Below the pieces are notes generated by a model that saw nothing but the letters and a program-made list of their open reading frames with translations, was not told the origin of the DNA and ran no database searches. A program made the translations under genes and the position numbers. Below are positions 51,163 to 60,106 of a stretch of 64,000 bases of DNA, in pieces. The stretch comes from Umezawaea tangerina (lineage in GTDB: Bacteria > Actinomycetota > Actinomycetes > Mycobacteriales > Pseudonocardiaceae): contig NZ_PVTF01000015.1 of assembly GCF_003002815.1 (NCBI RefSeq), positions 62,001 to 126,000 on the forward strand, given 5' to 3'. Each line of letters starts with the position of its first letter. The stretch's first letter is position 1.

Positions 51163-51230
51163 TGCGGTGCGCGGGACGGGCGGAGCACGACGGGCCGAGG
51201 TCGCGGTCCGGGACTTCGACGCACTCGCGG

Positions 51231-51271
51231 TGACGACCGAACCGCAGGTCATGGGATAATTGTGAGCAATT
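51231..51271 (+). promoter_or_regulatory. tetR promoter with overlapping palindromic operator
   Basis: GATAAT at 51255-51260 makes a good -10, with TGACGA at 51231-51236 as a weak -35 (18-base spacer). The palindrome AATTGTGAGCAATT (AATTG/TGAG/CAATT) at 51258-51271 overlaps the -10 and the expected start, ideal for repression. It lies 50 bases before the tetR start, so autoregulation is likely. Confidence 0.55.
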
Positions 51272-51320
51272 GTTCGGGTAGTCGGGCTGCTCGCTTCCGA
51301 GCCGTCGTCCAGGAGGTGTC

Positions 51321-51962
51321 GTGGTGCCGGACCGACGAGGGCTCCACCCGCGCAAACAGCCCCGCCAGGCCAGGGCCGAGCTCACCAGGGCCCGCATCCT
51401 CGACGCGGCCGCTCGCGTTTTCGCCGAGCACGGGTACGCCGCGGGCACCACCAACCGGATCGCCGAGGAGGCCCGGATCTCGATCGGCTCGCTGTACCAG
51501 TACTACCCCGGCAAGGACGCGATCCTGGTCGAGCTGCTGTCGCGCCACCTCGACGAGGGGTCGGCCGCCACCGCGCGGCGGATGGAGCAGGAGCTGCCCG
51601 GTCCGCTCGAGGCGATCGTCCGCGTGTTCGTGCGACTGGTGATCGAGAACCACCGCGAGGACTCGCAGCTGCTGCGCGTGCTGTCCGAGCAGGTGCCGCA
51701 CCCGGTGGAGGTGGCGGAGAAGATGGCGCGCAACGAACGCGAGCGGGTGGACTACGTGCGCGCCCTGCTCGACCACCACCCCGAGGTGCGGGTGCGGGAC
51801 ACGGCCACCGCGGCCCGGATCGCGGTGTCCACCGTCGAGTTCGTCGTGCACCACACCATCGCCTCGCCCGACCCCGTGGACCTCACCCGGTTCGAGGACG
51901 AGCTCGTGGACATGCTCACCCTCTACCTCACGGCCGGGCGCTCCTCACCCACGGAAGGGTGA
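51321..51962 (+). CDS. TetR-family transcriptional regulator
   Basis: 213 residues with AGGAGGT at 51311-51317; GTG 51321 or the adjacent GTG 51324 starts translation. Residues ~15-65 are the TetR HTH: RARILDAAARVFAEHGYAAGTTNRIAEEARISIGSLYQYYPGKDAILVEL. The remaining helices form a ligand-binding and dimerisation domain of the C-terminal TetR_C_17-like kind. It is followed 39 bases later by the MpaB/EF-hand gene, which it probably regulates together with itself through the AATTG/CAATT palindrome. Confidence 0.9.
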   Translation: MVPDRRGLHPRKQPRQARAELTRARILDAAARVFAEHGYAAGTTNRIAEEARISIGSLYQYYPGKDAILVELLSRHLDEGSAATARRMEQELPGPLEAIVRVFVRLVIENHREDSQLLRVLSEQVPHPVEVAEKMARNERERVDYVRALLDHHPEVRVRDTATAARIAVSTVEFVVHHTIASPDPVDLTRFEDELVDMLTLYLTAGRSSPTEG

Positions 51963-52001
51963 CTCGCGCGCGTCGCGGACGGTGACCCGCGTTCACCGAC
52001 C

Positions 52002-53408
52002 GTGATGATGCCGATCATGAACGAGATCCACTTAGCCTCCGAACCGCCCGCGGCCGCCCTCCCCTGCGGACCCGACTCGGTCACCTGGCGGTACATCGGC
52101 CAGTGGCGGCTGCTGACCGTGCTCGCCCGCGCCCTGGTCCTGGAGACGGCCCACCCCGTCGTGGGTGCCGGGGTCACCCAGTTCTCCACCTACCGCGGTC
52201 ACCCCTGGCGGCGCGCGAAGCAGACGATGCTGAGCCTGCAGCGGATCGTCTACCTCGACACCAGGGGCCGCGAGAAGGAAGCCGCCCGGCTGACCCGGCT
52301 GCACAGCCGCATCAACGGGGTCGACGCCTCGGGCTGCCCGTTCGACGCGCTGGACCCCGAGGCCGTGGCGTGGGTGCACCTCACCCTGTTCGAGGCGGTG
52401 GTCACCATGTGCCGGGCCGGTGGCGACCCGCTCAGCCCCGACGACGAGGCGCGGCTCTACGACGAGATGCGCGCCTGCGGCACCCTGCTCGGCCTCGGGG
52501 ACGACGACCTGCCCGCCACCGTCGCGGACTTCTGGGTCTACTTCGAGCGGATGACCACCCAGCGCCTCACCAGGACGCAGGGCCTGACCGACCTGCTCGC
52601 CGCGCTCGCGGGCGACATCCCGCCGCCGTCCCGGCTGGCGTTCCTGCCCGCCCCGGTGTGGCGGGCGCTCAGCGGCACCGCGGCCGACGCCTACGTGCGG
52701 ATGACCGCCGCCCTCCTCCCGCCGCCGCTGCGGGACCGGCTCGGCATGCACGCGGGCACCACGGCGACGACCCTGGCCACCGTCGTGTGCCAGGGCGCCC
52801 GGCTGCTCGACCGGATCACCCCGGAGCGGCTGCGGTTCATGCCCGTGGCCGCCGCCGCGATCGAGGCCGAACGCCGGCTCACCGCCACCCGACGACGAGC
52901 GGCCGCGACCCCGGCCGCGGGGCGTCCGGAGATCTTCGAGCGGATCCTGGACCAGAGCGGCGACGGGTACGTCAGCTGGTCCGACCTCGCCGCGACGGCA
53001 CGGGTGATCAGCGCGAGGCTGGAGTGCGACGAGGCCACCGAGTCCGCGCTCTACGACGCCTTCCACGCGTGGTGGCTGGACCTGCGAGCTGGCGCGGACG
53101 TGGACGGCGACGGGCGGGTGGACCGCCACGAGTACGAGCGGGCCGCCCACGGCAAGGCGCTGCGCGCGGCGATGGACGCCGTGGCCGCGGCGTTGGACAG
53201 CGACGGCGACGGGTACGTCGACCAGGCCGAGTACGCCCGGCTGCTGGGCGACCGGGTCGGCGGCGACGAGGTGCTGGGCGGCTTCCGGCAGCTGGACTCC
53301 GACGGCGACGGCAGGCTCACCGTGGCGGAGTTCGCCGTCGGGCTCGGCGGGTTCTTCATGGGCCGCAACGACTCCGCGGCCGGGACGCGCCTGCTCGGCA
53401 GGGCCTGA
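52002..53408 (+). CDS. MpaB/DUF2236 oxygenase-like protein fused to four EF-hands
   Basis: 468 residues; the start is uncertain among GTG 52002, ATG 52005, ATG 52008 and ATG 52017. Residues ~20-290 (VTWRYIGQWRLLTVLARALVLETAHPVVGAGV, RRAKQTMLSLQRIVYLD, AWVHLTLFEAVVTMC) match the oxygenase-MpaB/DUF2236 family, which includes haem-dependent latex-clearing proteins. Residues 317-450 carry four EF-hand loops beginning at Asp317 (DQSGDGYVSWSD), Asp366 (DVDGDGRVDRHE), Asp399 (DSDGDGYVDQAE) and Asp432 (DSDGDGRLTVAE), all with intact calcium ligands. The fusion suggests calcium control of the oxygenase. It lies downstream of a TetR gene. Confidence 0.85.
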   Translation: MMMPIMNEIHLASEPPAAALPCGPDSVTWRYIGQWRLLTVLARALVLETAHPVVGAGVTQFSTYRGHPWRRAKQTMLSLQRIVYLDTRGREKEAARLTRLHSRINGVDASGCPFDALDPEAVAWVHLTLFEAVVTMCRAGGDPLSPDDEARLYDEMRACGTLLGLGDDDLPATVADFWVYFERMTTQRLTRTQGLTDLLAALAGDIPPPSRLAFLPAPVWRALSGTAADAYVRMTAALLPPPLRDRLGMHAGTTATTLATVVCQGARLLDRITPERLRFMPVAAAAIEAERRLTATRRRAAATPAAGRPEIFERILDQSGDGYVSWSDLAATARVISARLECDEATESALYDAFHAWWLDLRAGADVDGDGRVDRHEYERAAHGKALRAAMDAVAAALDSDGDGYVDQAEYARLLGDRVGGDEVLGGFRQLDSDGDGRLTVAEFAVGLGGFFMGRNDSAAGTRLLGRA

Positions 53409-53422
53409 CGACCCGTGGTGGT

Positions 53423-53449
53423 GGTGGGACGCCCGGCGGGCGTCCCACC
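53423..53449. terminator. Bidirectional terminator hairpin
   Basis: A 12-bp perfect stem (GGTGGGACGCCC / GGGCGTCCCACC) with a 3-base loop sits between the convergent MpaB/EF-hand and hrpA genes. Confidence 0.8.
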
Positions 53450-53450
53450 G

Positions 53451-56400
53451 CTACACCACGACCGCGTCCAGCGCCTTGAAGATCCGCTTGTCCGACACCG
53501 AGTACCGGGTGCCGATGGTCTGGGCGAAGTAGCTCAGCCGCAGCTCCTCGATCATCCACCGCACGTCGTCCAGCGCCTCGTTCGGCTCGTCGGACGGCAC
53601 CTGCGCGCGCAACTCCCGGTACTCCTGGTGCACCTGGTGGACGCGGTCCATCCACTCCCGGTCGCGCGCCACGTTCTCGGTCAGCTTCTCCAGCCGCCGC
53701 TCGATGCCCCGCAGGTACCGGGTGACCTCGGGCAGCCGCGCCGCGCCGACCTGGGTGACGAACCCCTTGTGCACCAAGCCCGCGAGCTGCGCCTTCACGT
53801 CGGCCACGGCCGGGGCGAAGATCGGCGCCTTGACCGCGCCGAGCCGCAGCTCGACGTCCTGGGCGGCGACGAGGACCTTGCGGACCTCGCCGACGACGTC
53901 GAACACCGCCTGGTTGAGGTTGGCGCGCACGTGCTTGAGCAGCCGGTCGTACCCGGCGCGCGTCCACACCAGCCCGCCGGCCTCGGTCATCAGCCGGTCG
54001 ACCGCCGCGGAGATGCAGTCCGCGAGCAGCGGCGCGACGCCGCCGTGCGGGTTGCGGGTCAGCGCGAGCTTCGCGGAGTTGTCCAGGGTCCGCTGGAGCA
54101 CCTTCACCGGTGAGGGCACCGCGAGCAGCAGCAACCGCCGGAGCCCCCGCCACATCGCCAACCGTTGCCGACCGGGGGTGTCGACCACCCGGACGGCCAC
54201 GGTCTCGCCCGCGTCGACCAGCGTCGGGTAGGCGGTCACCACGACCCCGGACTGCCGCTTCTCGATCGTCTTCGGCAGCGACGCGAAGTCCCACGACGTC
54301 AGCCCCGACCGCTCCACGTCCGCCGCCGCGGCGGTCAGCGTGGCCCGGACCTCCTTGACCAGCTGCTTCTTGAGCACCCCGAGGTCCTTGCCCAGGGCCA
54401 GCTGCCGGTTGTTCTCGTCCACCACCCGGTAGGTCAGCTTCAGGTGGTCGGGCACCTGGTCGAGCTGCCACGCGTCGCGCGGCACCACGACACCGGTCAA
54501 CGTCCGCAGCTCGCGCTCCAGCGCGGTCAGCAGCGGGTCGTCGGTGGAGATCCGCGCCAGCACCGCCTTCGCCACGTCCGGCACCGGCACGAAGTTGCGC
54601 CGCAACGGCTTGGGCAGCGACCGGATCAGCGCCACCACCAGGTCCAGCCGCAGACCGGGGATCTGCCAGGAGAACGCCTCGTCGCCCAACGTCGTCAGCG
54701 CGGGCAGCGGCAGGTCCACCGTAACGCCGTCGGTCCCGGCACCGGGCTCGAAGTGGTAGGACAGCGGCAGCGTCAACCCGTTCTGCTGCCACGAGTCCGG
54801 GTAGGCCTGCTCGCTGACCTCGGCGCGCTCGTTGATCAGCATCGCCTTGTCGAAGGTCAGCAGGTCCGGCTGGGTCTGCCGGGTCTTCTTCCACCACGTG
54901 TCGAAGTGCCGCACCGAGACCACCTCGGCCCCGACGCGGGACTCGTAGAAGTCGTACAGCGTCTCGTCGTCGACCACGATGTCGCGGCGGCGGGCCCGGT
55001 TCTCCAGCTCCTCCACCTCCGCCAGCAGCGCGCGGTTGGCGTGGAAGAACTTGTGGTGCGTGGTCCACTCGCCCTGCACCAGCGCGTGCCGGATGAACAG
55101 CTCCCGCGACAGCTCGGGGTCGATGCGCCCGTAGTTGACCTTGCGGGCCGCCACGACCGGCACCCCGTAGAGGGTCACCTTCTCCAGCGCCACCACGGAA
55201 CCGCGCTTGGCCTCCCAGTGCGGCTCGCTGTAGTTGCGCTTCACCAGGTGCGGCGCCAACCGCTCGGCCCACTCCGGCTCGATGCGCGCCACGATCCGAC
55301 CCCACAGCCGCGAGGTCTCCACCAGCTCCGCCACCATCACCCACTGCGGCGGCTTCTTGAACAGCGCCGAACCGGGGAACACCGCGAACCGGGCGCCGCG
55401 CGCGCCGAGGTACTCCGTCGACGCCCGCTTGCCGGGGTCCTTCTTCGGCACGTCCTTCACGCCGATGTGCGACAACAGCCCCGACAGCAACGAGATGTGC
55501 ACGTTCTGCGGCTCGGCCGCGTCCTCGCCGACCGTCAGCTTCAACGTCTTGGCGACCTGCCGCAGCTGCGAGTAGATGTCCTGCCACTCGCGCACCCGCA
55601 GGTAGTTCAGGAACTCGTTGCGGCACAGCTTGCGGAACTGGTTGGAGGACAGCTCCTTCTGCTTGTCCTTGAGGTAGGACCACAGGTTCACGAACGACAG
55701 GAAGTCCGACGTCGGGTCCGCGAACCTGGCGTGCTGCTCGGTGGCCGCCTGCTGCTTGTCCGCCGGGCGTTCCCGCGGGTCCTGGATCGACAGCGCCGCG
55801 GCGATGATCATGACCTCGCGCACGCACCCGTTGCGGTCGGCCTCGATCACCATCCGCGCGAGCCGCGGGTCCACCGGGAGCTGGGCGAGCTTGCGCCCCA
55901 ACGGGGTCAGCCGCCTGCGCACGTCGGTCTCGGCCGGGTCGATCGCGCCGAGCTCCTGCAGCAGCTGCACGCCGTCGGCGATGTTGCGCGAGTCCGGCCC
56001 GTCGATGAACGGGAACGCGGCGATGTCCCCCAGCCCGATCGACGTCATCTGCAGGATCACCGACGCCAGGTTCGTCCGCAGGATCTCCGGGTCGGTGAAC
56101 TCCGGCCGCGCCTCGAAGTCCTCCTCGGTGTACAGCCGCACGCAGATGCCCTCGGACACGCGGCCGCAGCGACCCTTGCGCTGGTTGGCCGACGCCTGCG
56201 ACACCGGCTCGATCGGCAGCCGCTGCACCTTCAACCGGTGGCTGTACCGGGAGATCCGCGCCGTGCCGGGGTCGATCACGTACTTGATCCCCGGCACCGT
56301 CAGCGAGGTCTCGGCCACGTTCGTCGCCAGCACCACCCGACGCCCGGAGTGGGACTGGAAGACGCGGTGCTGCTCGGCGTAGGACAGCCTCGCGTACAGC

Positions 56401-57377
56401 GGCAGGATCTCCGTCCCGCGCAGCTCCGACTGCCCCAGCGCCTCCGCCGTGTCCCGGATCTCCCGTTCGCCGGACAGGAACACCAGGATGTCCCCCGGCC
56501 CCTCGGCCTGGAGCTCCTCGACGGCCTCCACGATCGCCGACGTCTGGTCGCGGTCCGGGTCCACGAACTCGTCGTCGGGGTCCACCACCGGCCGGTACCG
56601 CACCTCGACCGGGTAGGTCCGCCCCGACACCTCGATCACCGGCGCGTCGCCGAAGTGCCGGGAGAACCGCTGCGGGTCGATGGTCGCCGACGTGATGACG
56701 ACCTTCAGGTCGGGCCGCCGCGGCAGCAGCTGCTTGAGGTAGCCCAGCAGGAAGTCCACGTTGAGGCTGCGCTCGTGCGCCTCGTCGATGATCAGCGTGT
56801 CGTACCGGCTCAGGTCGCGGTCCGACTGGATCTCGGCCAGCAGGATGCCGTCGGTCATCAGCTTGACCAGCGTGTCCTCACCGGACTGGTCGCTGAACCG
56901 CACCTTGTAGCCCACCGCCGACCCGAGCGGGGTCTTCATCTCCTCGGCCACGCGCTCGGCCACCGTCCGCGCCGCCAGCCGCCGCGGCTGCGTGTGCCCG
57001 ATCTGGCCGCGCACACCGCGGCCCAGCTCCAGGCAGATCTTCGGCAGCTGCGTGGTCTTGCCCGACCCCGTCTCGCCCGCCACGATCACCACCTGGTGGT
57101 CGCGGATCAGCGCCAGGATCTCGTCCTTGTGCTGGGAGACCGGCAGCTCCGCCGGGTAGGTGATCTTCGGGACGCCCTCGCGGCGCACCGCCAGCCGCAG
57201 CTCGGCCTCGTCGAACTCGCCCGCGATCTCCGCGGCGATCGCGTGCTTCGACCTCTGGTCCTTCACCCTCCGGGCACCATCGAGACGGCGTTGCAGCCTG
57301 CGCTGGTCGCGAAGCATCAACTCGGGCAGACGTTTGTGCAGGTCGGCCAACGGCGACCCGGCGAGCGGCGTGTCCAT
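53451..57377 (-). CDS. hrpA: ATP-dependent RNA helicase HrpA
   Basis: 1,308 residues, the usual length for HrpA. ATG 57377 (MDTPLAGSPLADLHKRLP) is preferred over the longer frame. DEAH-box motifs are intact: Walker A GETGSGKT at 101-108, TQPRRLAA, DEAH at 198-201 and SAT at 230-232, followed by helicase C, HA2 and OB-fold regions and the long HrpA-specific C-terminal domain. In bacteria HrpA processes mRNA and rescues collided ribosomes. It stands alone between convergent and divergent neighbours. Confidence 0.95.
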   Translation of the reverse strand: MDTPLAGSPLADLHKRLPELMLRDQRRLQRRLDGARRVKDQRSKHAIAAEIAGEFDEAELRLAVRREGVPKITYPAELPVSQHKDEILALIRDHQVVIVAGETGSGKTTQLPKICLELGRGVRGQIGHTQPRRLAARTVAERVAEEMKTPLGSAVGYKVRFSDQSGEDTLVKLMTDGILLAEIQSDRDLSRYDTLIIDEAHERSLNVDFLLGYLKQLLPRRPDLKVVITSATIDPQRFSRHFGDAPVIEVSGRTYPVEVRYRPVVDPDDEFVDPDRDQTSAIVEAVEELQAEGPGDILVFLSGEREIRDTAEALGQSELRGTEILPLYARLSYAEQHRVFQSHSGRRVVLATNVAETSLTVPGIKYVIDPGTARISRYSHRLKVQRLPIEPVSQASANQRKGRCGRVSEGICVRLYTEEDFEARPEFTDPEILRTNLASVILQMTSIGLGDIAAFPFIDGPDSRNIADGVQLLQELGAIDPAETDVRRRLTPLGRKLAQLPVDPRLARMVIEADRNGCVREVMIIAAALSIQDPRERPADKQQAATEQHARFADPTSDFLSFVNLWSYLKDKQKELSSNQFRKLCRNEFLNYLRVREWQDIYSQLRQVAKTLKLTVGEDAAEPQNVHISLLSGLLSHIGVKDVPKKDPGKRASTEYLGARGARFAVFPGSALFKKPPQWVMVAELVETSRLWGRIVARIEPEWAERLAPHLVKRNYSEPHWEAKRGSVVALEKVTLYGVPVVAARKVNYGRIDPELSRELFIRHALVQGEWTTHHKFFHANRALLAEVEELENRARRRDIVVDDETLYDFYESRVGAEVVSVRHFDTWWKKTRQTQPDLLTFDKAMLINERAEVSEQAYPDSWQQNGLTLPLSYHFEPGAGTDGVTVDLPLPALTTLGDEAFSWQIPGLRLDLVVALIRSLPKPLRRNFVPVPDVAKAVLARISTDDPLLTALERELRTLTGVVVPRDAWQLDQVPDHLKLTYRVVDENNRQLALGKDLGVLKKQLVKEVRATLTAAAADVERSGLTSWDFASLPKTIEKRQSGVVVTAYPTLVDAGETVAVRVVDTPGRQRLAMWRGLRRLLLLAVPSPVKVLQRTLDNSAKLALTRNPHGGVAPLLADCISAAVDRLMTEAGGLVWTRAGYDRLLKHVRANLNQAVFDVVGEVRKVLVAAQDVELRLGAVKAPIFAPAVADVKAQLAGLVHKGFVTQVGAARLPEVTRYLRGIERRLEKLTENVARDREWMDRVHQVHQEYRELRAQVPSDEPNEALDDVRWMIEELRLSYFAQTIGTRYSVSDKRIFKALDAVVV

Positions 57378-57533
57378 ACTGCGACCAGGATAGAACGACC
57401 CACCGACTACGACCATCGGGTTACCGGACGGGCGAAACCGCTAGTCACGACCGGGGTCGCCGAGGGCCGGTGATCCACGTCGACCGGTCGACGCCGCCGG
57501 GGAATGTCGTACCCCGTGCCTACCGTCACCACC

Positions 57534-58106
57534 ATGGACGAAACGACCTTCTGGACCCTCGTCGAGCAGGACGGCGACGCCGACCCCGACGAGCGGCTCG
57601 ACCGGCTGACGACCCGGCTCGCGAGCCTCCCGCCACCGGACATCACCGACTTCCAGGTCCTCCTCGACCACATCAGGGGCCGGGCCGACACCTGGGACCA
57701 CTGGGCCGCCGCCCACCTCGTGCTCGGGGGCTGCTCCGACGACGGCTTCTTCTACTTCCTCGCCTGGCTCGTCGGCCTCGGCCGGGCCCGGTTCGGCGGC
57801 ATCGCCGAGGACCCCGACGCGCTGGCCGACCACCCCCGCGTCCGCCACCTCGCCACCCTCGACCCCGACGCCTGGGGCACCGACGTGCCCGGCTGGGAGG
57901 CGCTGGACTACGTCGCCCGCGAGGCCTACATCCGCGCCACGGGTGAGTACGACGGCCTGGACACCGCGCTCGCCGCCCGCGGCCACGCCCCGATGGTCGC
58001 CCCCGACCCGGACGGCACCCCGTGGGACCCCGACGACGCCGACGAGCTCCTCCGCAGGCTCCCCCGCCTCAGCGCCCTGTTCGCCGACCGGATCGCCCAC
58101 GGATGA
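57534..58106 (+). CDS. DUF4240 family protein
   Basis: 190 residues from ATG 57534 (MDETTFWTLVEQ); an ATG at 57504 would add ten residues that do not fit the family start. MDETTFWxLxE, DHIRGRADTWDHWAAAHLVLGGCSDDGFFYFLAWLVGLGR, EALDYVAREAY form the DUF4240 pattern, a family of unknown function with SMI1-like immunity-type distribution in actinomycetes. No toxin gene is next to it. It is divergent from hrpA. Confidence 0.85.
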   Translation: MDETTFWTLVEQDGDADPDERLDRLTTRLASLPPPDITDFQVLLDHIRGRADTWDHWAAAHLVLGGCSDDGFFYFLAWLVGLGRARFGGIAEDPDALADHPRVRHLATLDPDAWGTDVPGWEALDYVAREAYIRATGEYDGLDTALAARGHAPMVAPDPDGTPWDPDDADELLRRLPRLSALFADRIAHG

Positions 58107-58252
58107 CGACACCGCGGCTCGGCGGCGCGCGTCCCGGTGGGGTGCCGACGTGTCGCGCGCCACGATCGGCCCCATTCCCCCATCCAGCGGCTGACACCGC
58201 CACCGCCGCACCGATGAACTCGATCATCCAAGCCCACCCACCGGGAGACCGC

Positions 58253-59233
58253 GTGTTCGAACGCCAGACGCTCCCACCGCTCCCGCCCAGCACGACCCTC
58301 ACCGCGCTGACCGCGCTCGGTGACCACCACGCGTGGATCTCGGGCACCACCGACATCCTCACCAGCCGCCCGTCGCGGCCCGTCGTGCTGCGCTGGAACG
58401 GCACCACCTGGAGCAGGGAGCACCTTCCCGAGCTGGACGACGCCGCCAGCCTCATCGCCATCTCCGCGCACACCACCAGCGACGTCTGGGCGGTCGGCAA
58501 CACCCACCGCGCCCCGCTCGTCCTGCACTACGACGGCACCGGCTGGACCCGCGTCGACACCCCCGCCACCGGCTGGCTCAAGGCCGTCACCGCCACCACC
58601 CACGTCCACGTCGTCGGCCGCGGACCGACCACCCTGCGCCGCACCGCCCCGTCGTGGACCGCGGACCCGGCCCTCACCACCACCCGCGAGACCCTCACCA
58701 CCATCACCGCGGCCGCGCCCGCCGACATCTGGGCGGGCGGCAACGGCTGGTCGGGCAGCGGGCCCACCAGCTACCAGTACCCGATCCTCACCCGGTGGGA
58801 CGGCACCACCTGGACCAACCACCCCCTCCCGCCGAACACCACCCCGCGCGGGTACGTCACCAGCGTCGCCGCCGGCTCGCCCGCGGACGTCTGGCTCGGC
58901 TGCGTCACCCCGCAGGGCATGGGCGTGCACCGCTGGGACGGCGACTCCTGGACCACCCTGCCGCCCCCGCCCGCCACCGGCAGGCTGACCCTGCGCGGCG
59001 TCGTCGCGGGCTGGACCTGGGGCACCAGGACCACACCCGGCACGTTCAGCACCAGACCCGTCTACTACCGGTGGACCGACGGCGGGTGGACCGAGGTCGT
59101 GCTCCCCGAGCACCTCGCCGCCAAGAGCGCCTACGACACCGGCCTGGCCACCGCTCCGGGCGGCTCCACCGTGTGGGCGTACTTCACCGCCGCCGACGGC
59201 ATCCACCTGCTGCGGTACCGGACGTCGGCGTGA
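58253..59233 (+). CDS. Beta-propeller-like protein of unknown function
   Basis: 326 residues from GTG 58253, chosen because GGGAGA lies four bases upstream; ATG 58214 is an alternative adding 13 residues. Repeated blade-like segments occur every ~45-50 residues: HHAWISGTTD...VVLRWNGTTW, SDVWAVGNTH...LVLHYDGTGW, ADIWAGGNGW...ILTRWDGTTW and ADVWLGCVTP...GVHRWDGDSW. This DxWaxG ... lxxWdGttW pattern is typical of Kelch/WD-like propellers. There is no signal peptide, so it is probably cytoplasmic. Function unknown. Confidence 0.75.
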   Translation: MFERQTLPPLPPSTTLTALTALGDHHAWISGTTDILTSRPSRPVVLRWNGTTWSREHLPELDDAASLIAISAHTTSDVWAVGNTHRAPLVLHYDGTGWTRVDTPATGWLKAVTATTHVHVVGRGPTTLRRTAPSWTADPALTTTRETLTTITAAAPADIWAGGNGWSGSGPTSYQYPILTRWDGTTWTNHPLPPNTTPRGYVTSVAAGSPADVWLGCVTPQGMGVHRWDGDSWTTLPPPPATGRLTLRGVVAGWTWGTRTTPGTFSTRPVYYRWTDGGWTEVVLPEHLAAKSAYDTGLATAPGGSTVWAYFTAADGIHLLRYRTSA

Positions 59234-59257
59234 GGCGGCCCGTCGGCCCGGAGGTGT

Positions 59258-59563
59258 TCAGCTCCCCAGGACGCCGGTGATCGACTGGAGCACGCCGGGG
59301 AAGCGGCGCTCCATCTCGTCCATCCGCAGCTCGTGCGTCCGGTAGCTGCCCTGGGGCGTCACCCGCAGCACCCCGGCCTCGCGCAGGACCTTCAGGTGGT
59401 GCGACAGGGTCGACATGCTGACCGGGACGTCGAACTGCCCGCACACCACGCCGCCCGCCCGTGCCAGCTCCGCGACGATCCGCAGCCGCACCGGGTCGGC
59501 CAGCGCGCTGAGCACCGTCGTGAGTTCGACCGAGTCCACTTCCGGGTGCTGCAAGGCCCGCAT
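59258..59563 (-). CDS. ArsR-family HTH regulator
   Basis: 101 residues. LSALADPVRLRIVAELARAGGVVCGQFDVPVSMSTLSHHLKVLREAGVLRVTPQGSYRTHELR is an ArsR winged HTH with the recognition helix STLSHHLKVL. A single Cys (VVCGQ) precedes it; the CVC metal pair of arsenic sensors is absent, so it is probably not an ArsR metal sensor in the strict sense. It converges on the propeller-like gene and has a long noncoding region upstream. Confidence 0.9.
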   Translation of the reverse strand: MRALQHPEVDSVELTTVLSALADPVRLRIVAELARAGGVVCGQFDVPVSMSTLSHHLKVLREAGVLRVTPQGSYRTHELRMDEMERRFPGVLQSITGVLGS

Positions 59564-60106
59564 GTCCGCATGCTAGCCGGCATCGACGACCGTCGAAACG
59601 GCGTGTCCGACTCCGCCACCCCGGTCGGGCCGCGCGGCGTCCCCTCCGGGCCGAGCGCCCGAACCCGCGCTCCCGGAGAGGACTCCGACACCGGCCGCCT
59701 GCCGTGAATTCCGGTCCCCCGATTGACAGGAATGGACATCGGGAGTGACCGGACGAACACCGCGGGTCATTAACTCTAAACATGTCCCAGACCAACGGAC
59801 TGACCCACAAGGCCTAGCGCGAATAGTCCTTTCGCGCGCTTGCCCATTGTTGTTTCCGCACTGCTTCCAGACCGTCTGAGCAGGCTTTTCATTCGATATC
59901 CGAATAGCACTCAGCCAGCCGAGCAGCGCAGTTCCTCAGAATCTGAAGCAATCCCACATCGTGGGAATCGATTTACCCATGCGGGAGCGCCAATACGATC
60001 GATTTTCCGGTCGACTCCGACGTCGACCGGGATGTTCCCCGGTTTCCGTCCTATTCGTGGAATTCCCGGATGGGCGGACTCCCCCTGCACCGGAACAGGA
60101 GCGTCC
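59564..60106. promoter_or_regulatory. Long, lower-GC region upstream of the metalloprotease gene
   Basis: 543 bases with no credible gene. It holds TTGACA at 59723-59728 without a clear -10, and small palindromes ATTCGATATCCGAAT at 59891-59905 and TCCCACATCGTGGGA at 59952-59966. The drop in GC and the palindromes suggest a regulated promoter or long 5' leader for the secreted protease. Confidence 0.4.

Noticed and set aside
51055-51252. Longer N-terminus for the methyltransferase
   Set aside because: The upstream extension would cross the MITE-like element and has no methyltransferase similarity; the VTDFLDATRTSYD start fits the family.
51255-51275. lac operator from vector contamination
   Set aside because: Only ten bases match lacO; the flanks are genomic, GC-rich, and the palindrome suits the adjacent TetR gene.
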